Under the pieces are notes generated by a model. The model was not told the origin of the DNA. It saw nothing but the letters and a program-made list of their open reading frames with translations, and searched no databases. Positions 35,460 to 45,400 of a stretch of 64,000 nt of DNA are shown here, in pieces (positions within the stretch are counted from its first letter, which is position 1; the number at the start of each line of letters is the position of its first letter). Both the position numbers and the translations under genes were made by a program. Origin of the DNA: Devosia limi DSM 17137 (GTDB lineage: Bacteria; Pseudomonadota; Alphaproteobacteria; Rhizobiales; Devosiaceae); the NCBI RefSeq assembly GCF_900128975.1, contig NZ_FQVC01000006.1:124001-188000 (forward strand). Reading direction: 5' to 3'.

Positions 35460-37061
35460 CTAGGGCACTTCCAGCACTTCGCGCAGCGTCACCAGCTGAA
35501 ACCGGCTGGCCCGAATATCGAGCTGCAATTCCCAAAGCCCGGGAACCGGAATGACCAAGTCCTCGACGCGCCATGCAGCATCCAGTGCCACGGCCTCGCG
35601 CTTGAATGGCTCAATGCCCAGGGTTGGCGCCGACAGGGTCACCGATACGGCTATTGGCGAGATCGGCATGCCCTCAAGGTCGGTGAGATCGATATCCATC
35701 GCCACCGGACCGGCCTGACCGGGGGTGACAAACACCATGGCCATGGTCTGCTCATCCATCAGATGCACCAGCAGCGGCTCGCTGGCCACGGCAAGCGGAG
35801 CCTCCGCCAGAGCGCGCGGCGGCGGCGTAAAGCGCCAGCCGGCGACAAGGCCGAGAATGACCAGCACGAGGCCGATTTCGAGCAGGATCGAGCGGCGCAA
35901 ATGCCTGCTCGCTATTGCCTCCCCCGCCAGAGCCGGTGCTGTCAGCGCCTGACGGTTCCAAAGCGCCAGGGCGAAGAGCACAACCAGCAGCACCAGCTTT
36001 GCCGCCAAGATCGCACTATATGGCGTCAGCCATTGGGACCCCGGCCATCCCATCTGGATCAGTGCCAGGACCAGACCCGACACCACCAGCGGCGCTATGG
36101 CGAAGGGCACAAAGCGCGAGAATCGGGCGAGTGCCTGATCGGCGTGCCCCGCTGCCCCCCGCAGGAGCAGCAGCAGCGGCAGCAAGGCGCCAATCCAGAA
36201 CAAGAGCGCCCCGATATGCAGGAACACCGCCGGGCGGGTCAGCCATTCCGGTGCCGCCGCACTGGCATGGCCACTGAGCGCCAGCGACAATGCGCCAAGC
36301 CCACCCGCCAGCAGGGCCAGCACCTGCTGCCCCCGCCCTGCCCGCAGGCACAGCGCAACCGCCGCCAAAACAAACGACACCATGAGCACCAGCGCGGTAT
36401 TGCCATAGCTGGTCGATAGCCCCGCCGCCCAAACCCGGCCATCAAAAACCGAGCCCAGCGGCAGCCCCAGGCCATCCAGCCCCTGCAACCCCAGCGTTGC
36501 CGATGCGACCATCACACCAAAGAGGCAGAGGACCAGTGAGGTTCGTCGGCTCGCCACCGGCAGCGTCGCCACCGCAGAAAAAATCGCGCCACCAACGCCA
36601 AAAAACAGCGCCACGAAAACCAGCACCTTGCCCGCCCACAGGACCACGCCAACCGCGTCATCGCTGGCGACGGGCACAGGTGCAATGCCCGAGACGCTGC
36701 CGATGGAAAACACCAGGGCGCCGGCAATCGGATGCCCATCGGTCGACACCACGCGCCAGCTCAAGACCCGAGTGCCATCAACCAGACCTGCCGGCAGCGC
36801 GACACTGACGGTTGCCCCCGCGCTTGCCACATCGAGCAGATCCAGGCTGGAGCCATCGCCACCTACGAGGCCAATGGCAAGCGGCGTAACCGGCTCATTG
36901 AAGTGCAGTTGCACTGCCAGCGGCGCTTCGGCGAGCACGGTATTTTCGGTGGGATCGGTCGCCAGCAATTGGGCATGCGCCCACGCCAATTGTACCGGCA
37001 CAATGGCGAGCAATAGCGTCATGGCGGCGAGCGCAGCCAGGCGGACCAGGGCATTGGGCAT
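35460..37061 (-). CDS. CopC-CopD fusion, copper uptake/resistance membrane protein
   Basis: A 533-residue protein with three parts. A signal peptide ends at AWA and exposes His29 as the mature N-terminus (HAQLLATDPTENTVL), as in CopC, whose N-terminal His binds Cu(II). The CopC beta domain runs to about 130. Eight or so transmembrane helices of the CopD domain follow (about 140-400), including SGHASAAAPEWLTRPAVFLHIGA with conserved histidines. A C-terminal periplasmic domain (about 420-533) resembles the YtkA-like part of YcnJ proteins. It lies 55 bases after the YcnI gene, with a hairpin between them. The role is probably copper import or delivery, by analogy to YcnJ. Confidence 0.9.
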   Translation of the reverse strand: MPNALVRLAALAAMTLLLAIVPVQLAWAHAQLLATDPTENTVLAEAPLAVQLHFNEPVTPLAIGLVGGDGSSLDLLDVASAGATVSVALPAGLVDGTRVLSWRVVSTDGHPIAGALVFSIGSVSGIAPVPVASDDAVGVVLWAGKVLVFVALFFGVGGAIFSAVATLPVASRRTSLVLCLFGVMVASATLGLQGLDGLGLPLGSVFDGRVWAAGLSTSYGNTALVLMVSFVLAAVALCLRAGRGQQVLALLAGGLGALSLALSGHASAAAPEWLTRPAVFLHIGALLFWIGALLPLLLLLRGAAGHADQALARFSRFVPFAIAPLVVSGLVLALIQMGWPGSQWLTPYSAILAAKLVLLVVLFALALWNRQALTAPALAGEAIASRHLRRSILLEIGLVLVILGLVAGWRFTPPPRALAEAPLAVASEPLLVHLMDEQTMAMVFVTPGQAGPVAMDIDLTDLEGMPISPIAVSVTLSAPTLGIEPFKREAVALDAAWRVEDLVIPVPGLWELQLDIRASRFQLVTLREVLEVP

Positions 37062-37085
37062 AGCGCCCTCCTATCGCTGGGCGAA

Positions 37086-37110
37086 GAGGCGCGGCAACCA
37101 GCCGCGCCTC
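37086..37110 (-). other. 10-bp hairpin between ycnI-like and copCD genes
   Basis: GAGGCGCGGC (37086-37095) pairs perfectly with GCCGCGCCTC (37101-37110) around a five-base loop, right after the YcnI stop. No T tract follows, so it probably tunes expression between the two genes instead of ending transcription. Confidence 0.65.
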
Positions 37111-37116
37111 ACGCGC

Positions 37117-37641
37117 CTAGTGGCTGGCGGCGCCGGCCGGGATCAACTCAACGCCGGGCGCAGGCATTTCGGCACCCGGTGCCCCCGTGACATCGATCCA
37201 GGCTTCCTCGCCATTGGCGCATTCCTGGATGGTGGGGAAGTAGAACTGGCCGGGTTCGAGCGTCGCTGCGAAAGTGCCGCGGAACACGAACTCGTCGTAA
37301 TATTCATTGGGCAGTTCACCGCCCGACCAGACGATCTCGGTCACGCCCTCGCTCACCGTCGAGCCGTGATTGTCATAGCTGTTGGCATAGGGCGCGGTGA
37401 CCGTTTCCAGCGTCCAGCCGGCCTTGGGCATCGGCTTGACGTTGTAGAAGCCCTCGGGGATCTGCACACGGACGACATTGGTCGCCTCGGTGCCGCAGCC
37501 ATGCGGAACGCGGACAATGGCCTTGTAGGTGGAGCCAGGCTTGGCCTGCTGAGTCTCGAGCGTCACATGGGCAAAGGCCGGCACGGCAAGGGCAGTGAAA
37601 GTTGCGACGGCGACGGCCGCGCGCGCGAAAGTACGGATCAT
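37117..37641 (-). CDS. YcnI-like copper-binding protein (DUF1775)
   Basis: Secreted or membrane-associated protein of 174 residues. The signal peptide ends at VPAFA, leaving His25 as the first mature residue (HVTLETQQAKPGSTYKAIV), the copper ligand position described for YcnI. Later features are VPHGCGTEATNVVRVQIPEG and the Trp-containing IVWSGGELPNEYYDEFVF. It lacks an obvious C-terminal membrane anchor. The ATG at 37641 follows TGGAAA; the longer frame overlaps the next gene. With the CopC-CopD fusion downstream it forms a copper acquisition or metallochaperone unit. Confidence 0.92.
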   Translation of the reverse strand: MIRTFARAAVAVATFTALAVPAFAHVTLETQQAKPGSTYKAIVRVPHGCGTEATNVVRVQIPEGFYNVKPMPKAGWTLETVTAPYANSYDNHGSTVSEGVTEIVWSGGELPNEYYDEFVFRGTFAATLEPGQFYFPTIQECANGEEAWIDVTGAPGAEMPAPGVELIPAGAASH

Positions 37642-37693
37642 GATGATTTCCAGAAATATGAGGTCTGACAGGCAGCACGGCTGCCATCGGCAA

Positions 37694-38068
37694 TCAGACC
37701 GCTGCTGGAGGCGCCCTGGCCTGCGCATCATGGCTGCGCGGCGCTAATGGCTTGCTGACAGGGGCGATGGCATAGTCGACCGCATCACTGACACGCTCGA
37801 CGACCAGCACAATCGGATCGGGGGTGATCGCCGCGAACTGGCCCTTGGCCAGGCTGGCGATGGGGCATTTGACCGCCGTCGGCGTCTCGTCGCTCTGCGC
37901 CAGTGGCGTACAGATCGACCATTCTGTGGCAACAAAACCCAGTTCGCCGAGATCGCGTTGCAGGCCCGCGGCCTGGTGCAAAGGCACCAGCAAGGTCAGC
38001 GCATAGAGCAGCAACACCGCAAACGCGGCGCTCAAATCCCTCGCAATGCCTCGCGACCGAAACGGCAT
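37694..38068 (-). CDS. Small exported protein, probably DUF2946-like
   Basis: A 124-residue protein with one N-terminal hydrophobic helix (about 14-34) and a short periplasmic part containing SICTPL and KCPIAS cysteines. The C-terminus RAPPAAV resembles the conserved end of DUF2946 proteins, which occur in copper-related clusters. It precedes the YcnI and CopC-CopD genes on the same strand with 52 bases between. The family call is tentative, and function is unknown. Confidence 0.6.
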   Translation of the reverse strand: MPFRSRGIARDLSAAFAVLLLYALTLLVPLHQAAGLQRDLGELGFVATEWSICTPLAQSDETPTAVKCPIASLAKGQFAAITPDPIVLVVERVSDAVDYAIAPVSKPLAPRSHDAQARAPPAAV

Positions 38069-38144
38069 ATTACCCCCAGGCCCTGAGCACTACCGCTCCG
38101 GCGGGCTCGGCTCAAGTTCGAGATTGCCGCAGCTGCAAAAGAAA

Positions 38145-38172
38145 TCGCCCGAAGCGGCAAGGCCCCGGGCGA
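38145..38172 (-). terminator. Possible terminator of the Tim44-like gene
   Basis: A 7-bp GC stem, TCGCCCG (38145-38151) with CGGGCGA (38166-38172), lies 24 bases beyond the gene's stop. On the minus strand it is followed by TTTCTTTT. The loop of 14 bases is large, so the call is moderate. Confidence 0.5.
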
Positions 38173-38195
38173 CACGCGTCGAAATCAAACTGGGC

Positions 38196-39188
38196 TTACG
38201 CCTCCTGGATGGCCGAGAGCTTCCAGTCGCCACCACGGTCACGGACAAACGTCCACAATTCCGTCGATTCGCTCGGATTTTCTGCATCGCCATCGACAAC
38301 CTCGCCGGTGACGCGGTCCCTGGTGCAATCCAGCACCGAATAGCGCATGGCGGCAGTCGCGTATTCAACGCCGCCCTCGCGCCAGCTCTCGGCCAGATCG
38401 CCCTGCAGCAGCTTGACGTCAGAGACGTCGTTGCGGACGCCCTTGGCAGAATTCTCAGCAAGTTCTTCAGCCAGATAGGAGACCATTTCGGCGGTGACCA
38501 AACGGCGCAGCGCGGCGTAGTCCTCGCGGCCGAAGGCCGATTGCACATCGGTCAGCATGCGCTCGAAAATTTCCAGATCGGCGCCGCCAATGTTCAATTC
38601 ATTGGCGTCTTCCGGCCGCGCGGCGCCTGTCTCGGCACGCGCCTGACCACCACCCAGGCCGCCGGCCAGTCCAGCCAGACCGCCGAGCGGATTGCGCTGA
38701 GGCTCATGGGCTGAGCGGTTCATGCCGCCGCCTGCGCCCGCCATGGCCGGCTGCATCGCGGAGCGCGACTTGAGGAAGCGCATGACGAGGAAAACAGCGC
38801 CGCCGATCAGCGCCACCTGCACAAGCAGACCCAGCAGGCCCGCCATGCCGCCAAAACCGCCGCCAAACAACAGGCCAAGCAGTCCGCCCAGCATCACGCC
38901 GCGCAGCAACGAGCCGCCGAGACCGCCCATGAAGCCGGCCCGCGGCTGGCTCGCCGCCGTTCCGGCAGTCGCGGCGCCCGGCTGATTACTGGGCGCCATG
39001 GTCCGCTGCACCGGTGCGGTTGGCGCCGGAGCGGTATTGGTGGTCGGCGCCGACTGGAAGGTGCGGGTGCCCCGATTGCCAAAGCTGCCTCCCTTGCGCG
39101 CCTGGGCCTCATCGACCGAAACCATGGAAAACGCCACAGCGACGCAAGCGAAGAGACTAGCAAGCCGGAAACCCCGGGAAGCAAACAT
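38196..39188 (-). CDS. Tim44-like domain protein
   Basis: A 330-residue envelope protein. It has an N-terminal signal or anchor (to about 30, ...VDEAQARKGGSFGNRGT), a Pro/Ala/Thr-rich linker, a Gly-rich hydrophobic stretch (GGLLGLLFGGGFGGMAGLLG near 100-125), one more helix and a C-terminal Tim44/MBA1-like domain (about 195-328) related to the mitochondrial Tim44 membrane-binding part. The ATG at 39188 is used; a TTG two codons upstream also exists. The bacterial function is not established. It lies between the copper genes and the giant adhesin gene, with no clear link to either. Confidence 0.88.
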   Translation of the reverse strand: MFASRGFRLASLFACVAVAFSMVSVDEAQARKGGSFGNRGTRTFQSAPTTNTAPAPTAPVQRTMAPSNQPGAATAGTAASQPRAGFMGGLGGSLLRGVMLGGLLGLLFGGGFGGMAGLLGLLVQVALIGGAVFLVMRFLKSRSAMQPAMAGAGGGMNRSAHEPQRNPLGGLAGLAGGLGGGQARAETGAARPEDANELNIGGADLEIFERMLTDVQSAFGREDYAALRRLVTAEMVSYLAEELAENSAKGVRNDVSDVKLLQGDLAESWREGGVEYATAAMRYSVLDCTRDRVTGEVVDGDAENPSESTELWTFVRDRGGDWKLSAIQEA

Positions 39189-39372
39189 GAACAATGGCCT
39201 ATGATCGAAGATGAACTAACCCGACCATATAGGGGAAATCGCCGGGGATTTTTAGGGGGGGCGATGACGATTATCAGCAAGGCTTCACGAGACCGGTGCG
39301 AACCGACCGCCCAGCCCCCCATATCGCCCGCGAGACCAGTGCACCGCCGGCGATATCGGGCGGCAGGTCAGC

Positions 39373-39403
39373 AAAACGCCGGCACCAAGGGCGCCGGCGT
39401 TTT
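39373..39403 (-). terminator. Terminator of the giant adhesin gene
   Basis: An 11-bp perfect stem, AAAACGCCGGC (39373-39383) with GCCGGCGTTTT (39393-39403), and a 9-base loop lies 24 bases after the adhesin stop. The stem ends in T4 on both strands, so it can act in either direction. Confidence 0.8.
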
Positions 39404-39426
39404 CGGGTGTTGTCGCTGCGGGACGG

Positions 39427-42400
39427 CTAGATATCGAAGATCTTGACCGTCTGATTGTCGTCCAGGATCAGGTTGATGCTCTCGGCGGCACTCGAGAGGT
39501 TGCCACCGGTATCCTTGATCACGGCGACATCGTGCCAGCCCGAGGCGTCGTGAACCTGGATGGTCACGTCGCCTTCGACACCACCGCCGCTCGCGTTGAT
39601 GGCCTTGGTCGAACCGTCGGCATATTTGAACTGGACGTCGGCCTCATTGCCCACCGCACCGGGCAGCAGATCGCTGAGATCGATGACGTCCCCGATGACG
39701 AAATCGGTGATGGTATCGACGTTATCGGCACCCATTTCGGCGAACTTGAACGTGTCGTTGCCGCTGCCGCCGCTCAGGGTGTCATTGCCCAGGCCGCCGA
39801 AGAGGATGTCGTCGCCATCGCCGCCGGTGAGGATGTCATTGCCGGAATTGCCAATCAGCACGTCGTTGCCGGCATTGCCGTTGAGGATGGAACCGCCAGC
39901 ATCAGCAGGGGTAGTGTCGACTGTGGGAGCGGTATGGTTGGTGGGCGCAATCTGGAAAGCTGTCACCTGACCGTTGGCTACAGGGCTATTTTTCACATCC
40001 TCCGTTCCGGTCGAGGTCGCCGTTATGCTGAGGGCGGTGGACGAGTCGATGGTGAAAGTATTGTCACTGGTGTCGTAGCTGGCGAAGTACCCTGCCGCCT
40101 TTAGATTGGTCACGAGATCCGCGGCGGCGTTGTCGAAGCGTCCGTTGTCTTTCCCACCACTCGATGCACTCCCGGTGAACGTAGCGCCCCCGCCGAAGGC
40201 AAAGGTAATCTTCTCGCCACTCTTGAAGTCATCGATATCGTCGTAGAAATCGATCACATACCTCCAAGGCTGCCCTGAACCATTGACGATCGCAGCGGCC
40301 ACGGCAAACGTTACGCCAGCATTGGCCGTGAGAGTCACGCTGTTGCTGCCATTCAGATTGGCAGACGACCAAGCCCCGCCCTTTCCGCTGAGCGCGTTAC
40401 CCACCAGAGCCCTGAGGCCATCGTAGACATTCTCCCCGGAGCGCGCGTTGGCCGCCACGGTGTGGGTATAGGTGACCCCATCGATGGTGAGCGAAACCAT
40501 GTCACCAACATCGTATTGAGGAGCAAAGGTGATCCTGGTGGATTGCGCTGTGGCGTTGGGCCCGGTGGCAACGAGGATGTCGTTGCCGTTCCCGCCGTCG
40601 ATGCCGCCATCGACGTCGCGGGCGACGGTCACAGAGGCCGTTGCCTTCTCGCCGTTACCACTGGACAGCTCGTATTTGAACGATCCGCCGATGTTGCCAT
40701 TGCCGTTGCCAGTGTCCGTAATCGTAACGGCACCGGGGTTGGACGTGAGGTTGGCAGTCAGACTGCTCGGGCCGGAAATTGCCGTGACATCCAGATTTGG
40801 TTCACCGCTGTCGTTGGCAAGCAGGGCCCATTCCGGCACTAGGAATGGCGTGTTGTTTCCAGCATTGCTGACGATCTGGTCAGCGCCGGCCACCGCCGGC
40901 TGAAGCATCTGAAGCTCGAATTCAGACTGCGGCGTATAATCGAACTGCGTGTTGCCGGCGACATCCTGGGCGCCGGTGACGTCGATGGTGATGTTGGAGA
41001 GTTTGGTGTCGGTGTCCACAACCGTATATGTGGCCGAGAAGACCGTGTTGCCGTTGCTCCAGGCGCCAGCGGTCAGGGCCAGCGCACCGCCGACACTCTG
41101 ACCAAACGTCAGGGTCGGATTGACGCTGGTGTCCATGGCCTCGCTGAACCTGACGGTGACCACGAACTTTCCGGGGCCGACATCGCTCTCCGCTAGAGAC
41201 TCGTCGTTGACCGTCACGTCGAGAACCTTCGGCGCGACACTGTCGACCACGTTGAGCGTGATCTTGAGGTCGGCCGTGGACTTGTCTCCGTCGCCGTCCT
41301 GGATGGTGTATTTGAAGGTTTCCGAAGCCCCGACCGGCACATCGGCGCCATCGGCGGTCAGCGTATAGGTGTAGCTGCCATCCGTGTTGATGACGAGCTT
41401 GCCGTATTGACCGTTGATCTCGAAACTGCCGGCCGTGGCGGTCGTGTCGCTGGCATTGCCATAGGCGATAGCCACAATCTCGGCCCCGTCGGCACCGGCA
41501 TTGCCATTGGTGACGTCACCCGAGGACTGCAGTGCCCCCGTCGCAGAGACGAAGCTGGCGCGCAGTTCAAAGGAACTGGAGGCATTCTCCGCCGTCGTGA
41601 TCTGCGAGACGGGAGCACCATTCGGGTTGCCCGCCGGTACGAAGCCAAGAATGTTCAGCGTATAGTCCTGGCCGGCAATGTTCACCGTCGCGGTGGCGTT
41701 GGAGATGCTGATGATATCGTTGTCGCGGCTATCTCCATAATCATTGGAGGTTTCGGTGTGGTCGAAGTTGATGGTGACCGGCCCCACCAGCGTCGGAACG
41801 CCGTTGATAATAGCGGTGAATGTCACCTGGAGCTTGGCGCTATCAAGGGTTTCGCCATTCACCGGAAAATTGAAATGGGTGAAAGTGCCCAAAGAAAAGG
41901 CGTCGTTGGTCACGAGGTTATCGAGGCTCGATGCCGGAGCGTCCACGAAGCCATAGCCCGACCCCGACCCATCTGGCCAACGAATCTCGTCCTTGGCCCC
42001 GTCGCCATCGCGGTCGTAGGTTGACAGGTCATCATCATCATCGTCCCCGGTCATGTCGATGCTGGTCCACTTGGCAACGACATTGGAAACGCCGAGTTCA
42101 TCGACCTTGATAGTCAGGGTCGAACCGACATTGGTAGCGAGGGGAACGTCATCGATCACGTCGACCTTCACATCGGTGAAGATATGCGTGTCGCTGTCCG
42201 CGTCCGTGGCCTTGAACACGTTATTGAGATTGATCGAAATTGTGCCTTCGACGCCGTCGGCGGCACTGTCGGCATGGTGGTCGATATTATCGAGCAGGGT
42301 GAGCGTGAACGCACCGGTGCCGGCATTGAGTTCGACCGTGAACACGGCGCGATCAGTAGCGGGATTATAGCCTGCCCCGCTGACATTGACGTAGCCGAAC

Positions 42401-45400
42401 AGCACGTCACCGCTCATGCCGAACAGCACTGGCTGACCGTCCGAGGTCAGGTTGCCGCCGCCGACAAGGGTGACATTGCCGCTCGTGGTGTTGAAGCCAT
42501 AGGTGATCGTCCCGTCGCCGCCATCGAGCATGGTGTCGAGATTGCCGGTGGTGACGTTGGTGGTCTGGCCCAGATTGCCAACCGTGTCATTGTCGGTGTC
42601 AGGCGAGGCGGTCGTATCGTCGAGACCGCCGACGAGCTGCTCTTCCTCCACAGTGCCGCCGAAACCGCTGAGCTGTGAGAAGGGGGTATTGCCATTGGCG
42701 ATTTCGATAGTCTGCACGGCGTCGGACACGTCGCCGTCGCCATCCTGGATCCGGTAGGTGAAGGAAACCGATGTCGCGGCGGTGCTGGCACTGACCAGCG
42801 GATCGAAGGTCCAGGCGCCGTTGGCCTGGAAGGTGTAGGTGCCCTGGCCCCCGGCCGGGGTGAGCGTAGTGGTCCCCACGCTACTGACAGCGTGCCAATT
42901 GACGCCGTTGTCGAACGAGACCTGGGTCAGTGTTGCGCCGTCGGCTCCCTGCGCGTCATTGACCAACAAGTTGGTTCCTGCGGAAACGCCAGCGGTTTCG
43001 ATGACTTCAAGCACCGGTCCGGCATTGGCGGTGGGCACATCGTCGCTAATGGTGATGTCCAGGCTGCCGCTTGCCGAGGAATTGTCGGTGTCCGTTACGA
43101 CCACCGGGAAGGCGATGGAGAAGGTGTTTTCGCCGTTGGCATTGGTATGGGCGATATTGTCCGTCAGCGTGTAGCTGTAGGCGACACTGCCTGCCCCGCT
43201 CGCAGCATCAAGGGTGAACCCGGTCACCAGCAGCGTCCCCGTCACATCGTTGACGATGACCAATGGGAATGGTCCGCCCACGGGCACAGAGGTGCCGTTG
43301 ATGGTCAGCGAGGCAAAGCCGTCGGCGGCGGTGAAGGTGAAGGTTCCAGTACCGGTCTGCGCTTCGGGCGTCGTATCGGAGCCAGCGGGCTCCGAGCCGC
43401 GCACCGGCAGGTCGTCCTCATCGAGCCTGATCTCGCCGCCCGTAACGTCCAGGCCGCTTATCGTCACCAGGTCGTCGGTCCCCTTGATGGTGATGGTCAG
43501 CGTGGTGGACGAGACGTCGCCGTCGCCGTCCGTGATGGTGTAGCTGAACGTCTCGGTCAGCGTTTCGCCGAAAGCGAGCCCCTGCACTGCCGCTGTTTCA
43601 TTGCTGGTGAGGGTATAGGTGTAGGACCCATCGGCATTCAGGATCAGCGTGCCATAGGCGCCCGCCGTCGAACCACCCACAGTGCCCGTCGTCGCGCCGA
43701 TGGAGACGGCAGTGACCGTGGCACCGTCGGCGCCCAGGATGTCCGCGACCCCATCGAGGTCATTCACATCGGGCGACGAAGCCCCGGTGAGCACATTGCC
43801 ATTGGCAACCAGCGCACCATCTTCCGTCACGATGTCTGCATCGGCCATCGCCGTGGGTACGTCGTCGTTGAACTCGATGTTCAGGGTACCTGTTGCCGTA
43901 TCCGTCGCCGAGGTGTCGCCGTCGGAATCGCCCAGTGTGTAGGAAATGGAGGCGTGGAAGCTCGCCTCGCTATCGCCCGCCGCGTGCTGCACCGGCATGA
44001 GCAATGTCAGCACATACGCACCGGTCGCCGGATTGAGAACGATCGAAAACAGGCTCTGGCCAGAGCGGGCACCGCCGTCAATGACTGCTGTCAGCGTATT
44101 GGTGACACTGTTCCACGCATAGGTCACTGCCTCCTGGCCAATCGTGTCGGCCTGGTTGTTCATACCGGCAAGGCTGAAAACCAGGTCGCCATTGCCGCCC
44201 GAGCCGGGCAGAGAGCCGGTGAATGTCGCCTCATTGGCGTCGGGATCCGGCGACACCACGATGTCGCCTGCCGCAACGGTAGGATTGCCTGCCAACCCAT
44301 CGTCGTCGACGGCAGCGCTGGCCGTGCCGGCTTCGGGCGCCAGATTGATCTGCTTGACCGAAAAGACGACCAGACCATCGCCGAACGGCACGCCATCGCC
44401 GTCACCATCGCGGGCGACGATGAAATCACCGAAATCGAGGTTGAGATGGCTGGCGCTGCCGTGATCGAGCTGCCCGTTCAGGGTCAGCACGGCCTTGCCG
44501 TCGACTATGGTCAGCTCGAACAGTTTGGCATTGCTGGCGGTGAACCCGGTGATGGTGGTGCCATCGGATCTGACTTGAACCTGCTCGCCGCCGGCGTGGA
44601 TTGAGCCGAAGTTCGCGGCCGCAAAGGCCTCAAGCTCGAAGCCACCGGCCGCGTGCGCGCCATCGGCGCCGAAATTCACCAGGGGGGCCAGATCGATCTC
44701 GCCGGTTTCCGACACCGAAGGGGTCGAAACGGCCTGGGTGACCGACATGTTGTCCAGAATGATACGACCGGCGAGCGTGCTGGGCGGAACGATTTCGAGC
44801 CGGGAAAGATCGAGCCCCTCGAACGCACTGCCCAGCGCACTGAAAACCGAGGTCGGCGTTTGAGCGGCGTAGCTCATGCTTGCGGTGCTGAACACCACGC
44901 TGGCGACGAGGTCACCGGCGGCATTGTAGCCATTCAGCGTAACCTGGCCTGCCCCTGAATTCGCGCCGAACAGGCCAATAGCCATATTTTCGATCGTGAA
45001 GGTCGTGCCGGCTGCAGCGGTGAAAGCAATCGGCTGCGAGCCGGGATCCTGCGGCGGCCCCTGCAGGGCCGACTCGGCCGCATGGGTAGCGATTACCACG
45101 CCAGCGTTCACCGTAAGGCTGGGCCCCAGATCGGGAATCTGGCCGGTGCTGCCGTGGAAATCGAAGGTCGATTCGGTGACCGCCATGGATGGCGCACCGG
45201 GCTCGTCCATCTCCGTCGCCGCAGGAGGGGGAGCAACAAGCGTCGGGCTATCGTCGTCCACATTGACGCTGATCGTGCCGGTAGCGGCATCGCCATCCCG
45301 GTCGTAGACCTTGATGCCGAATTCGAGCAGCAGGTTATCCTCGAAGGAGGTTTCCACGCCACCGGTCGACGCATCGTCCTGAGCGGGATGGCTCAATGGA

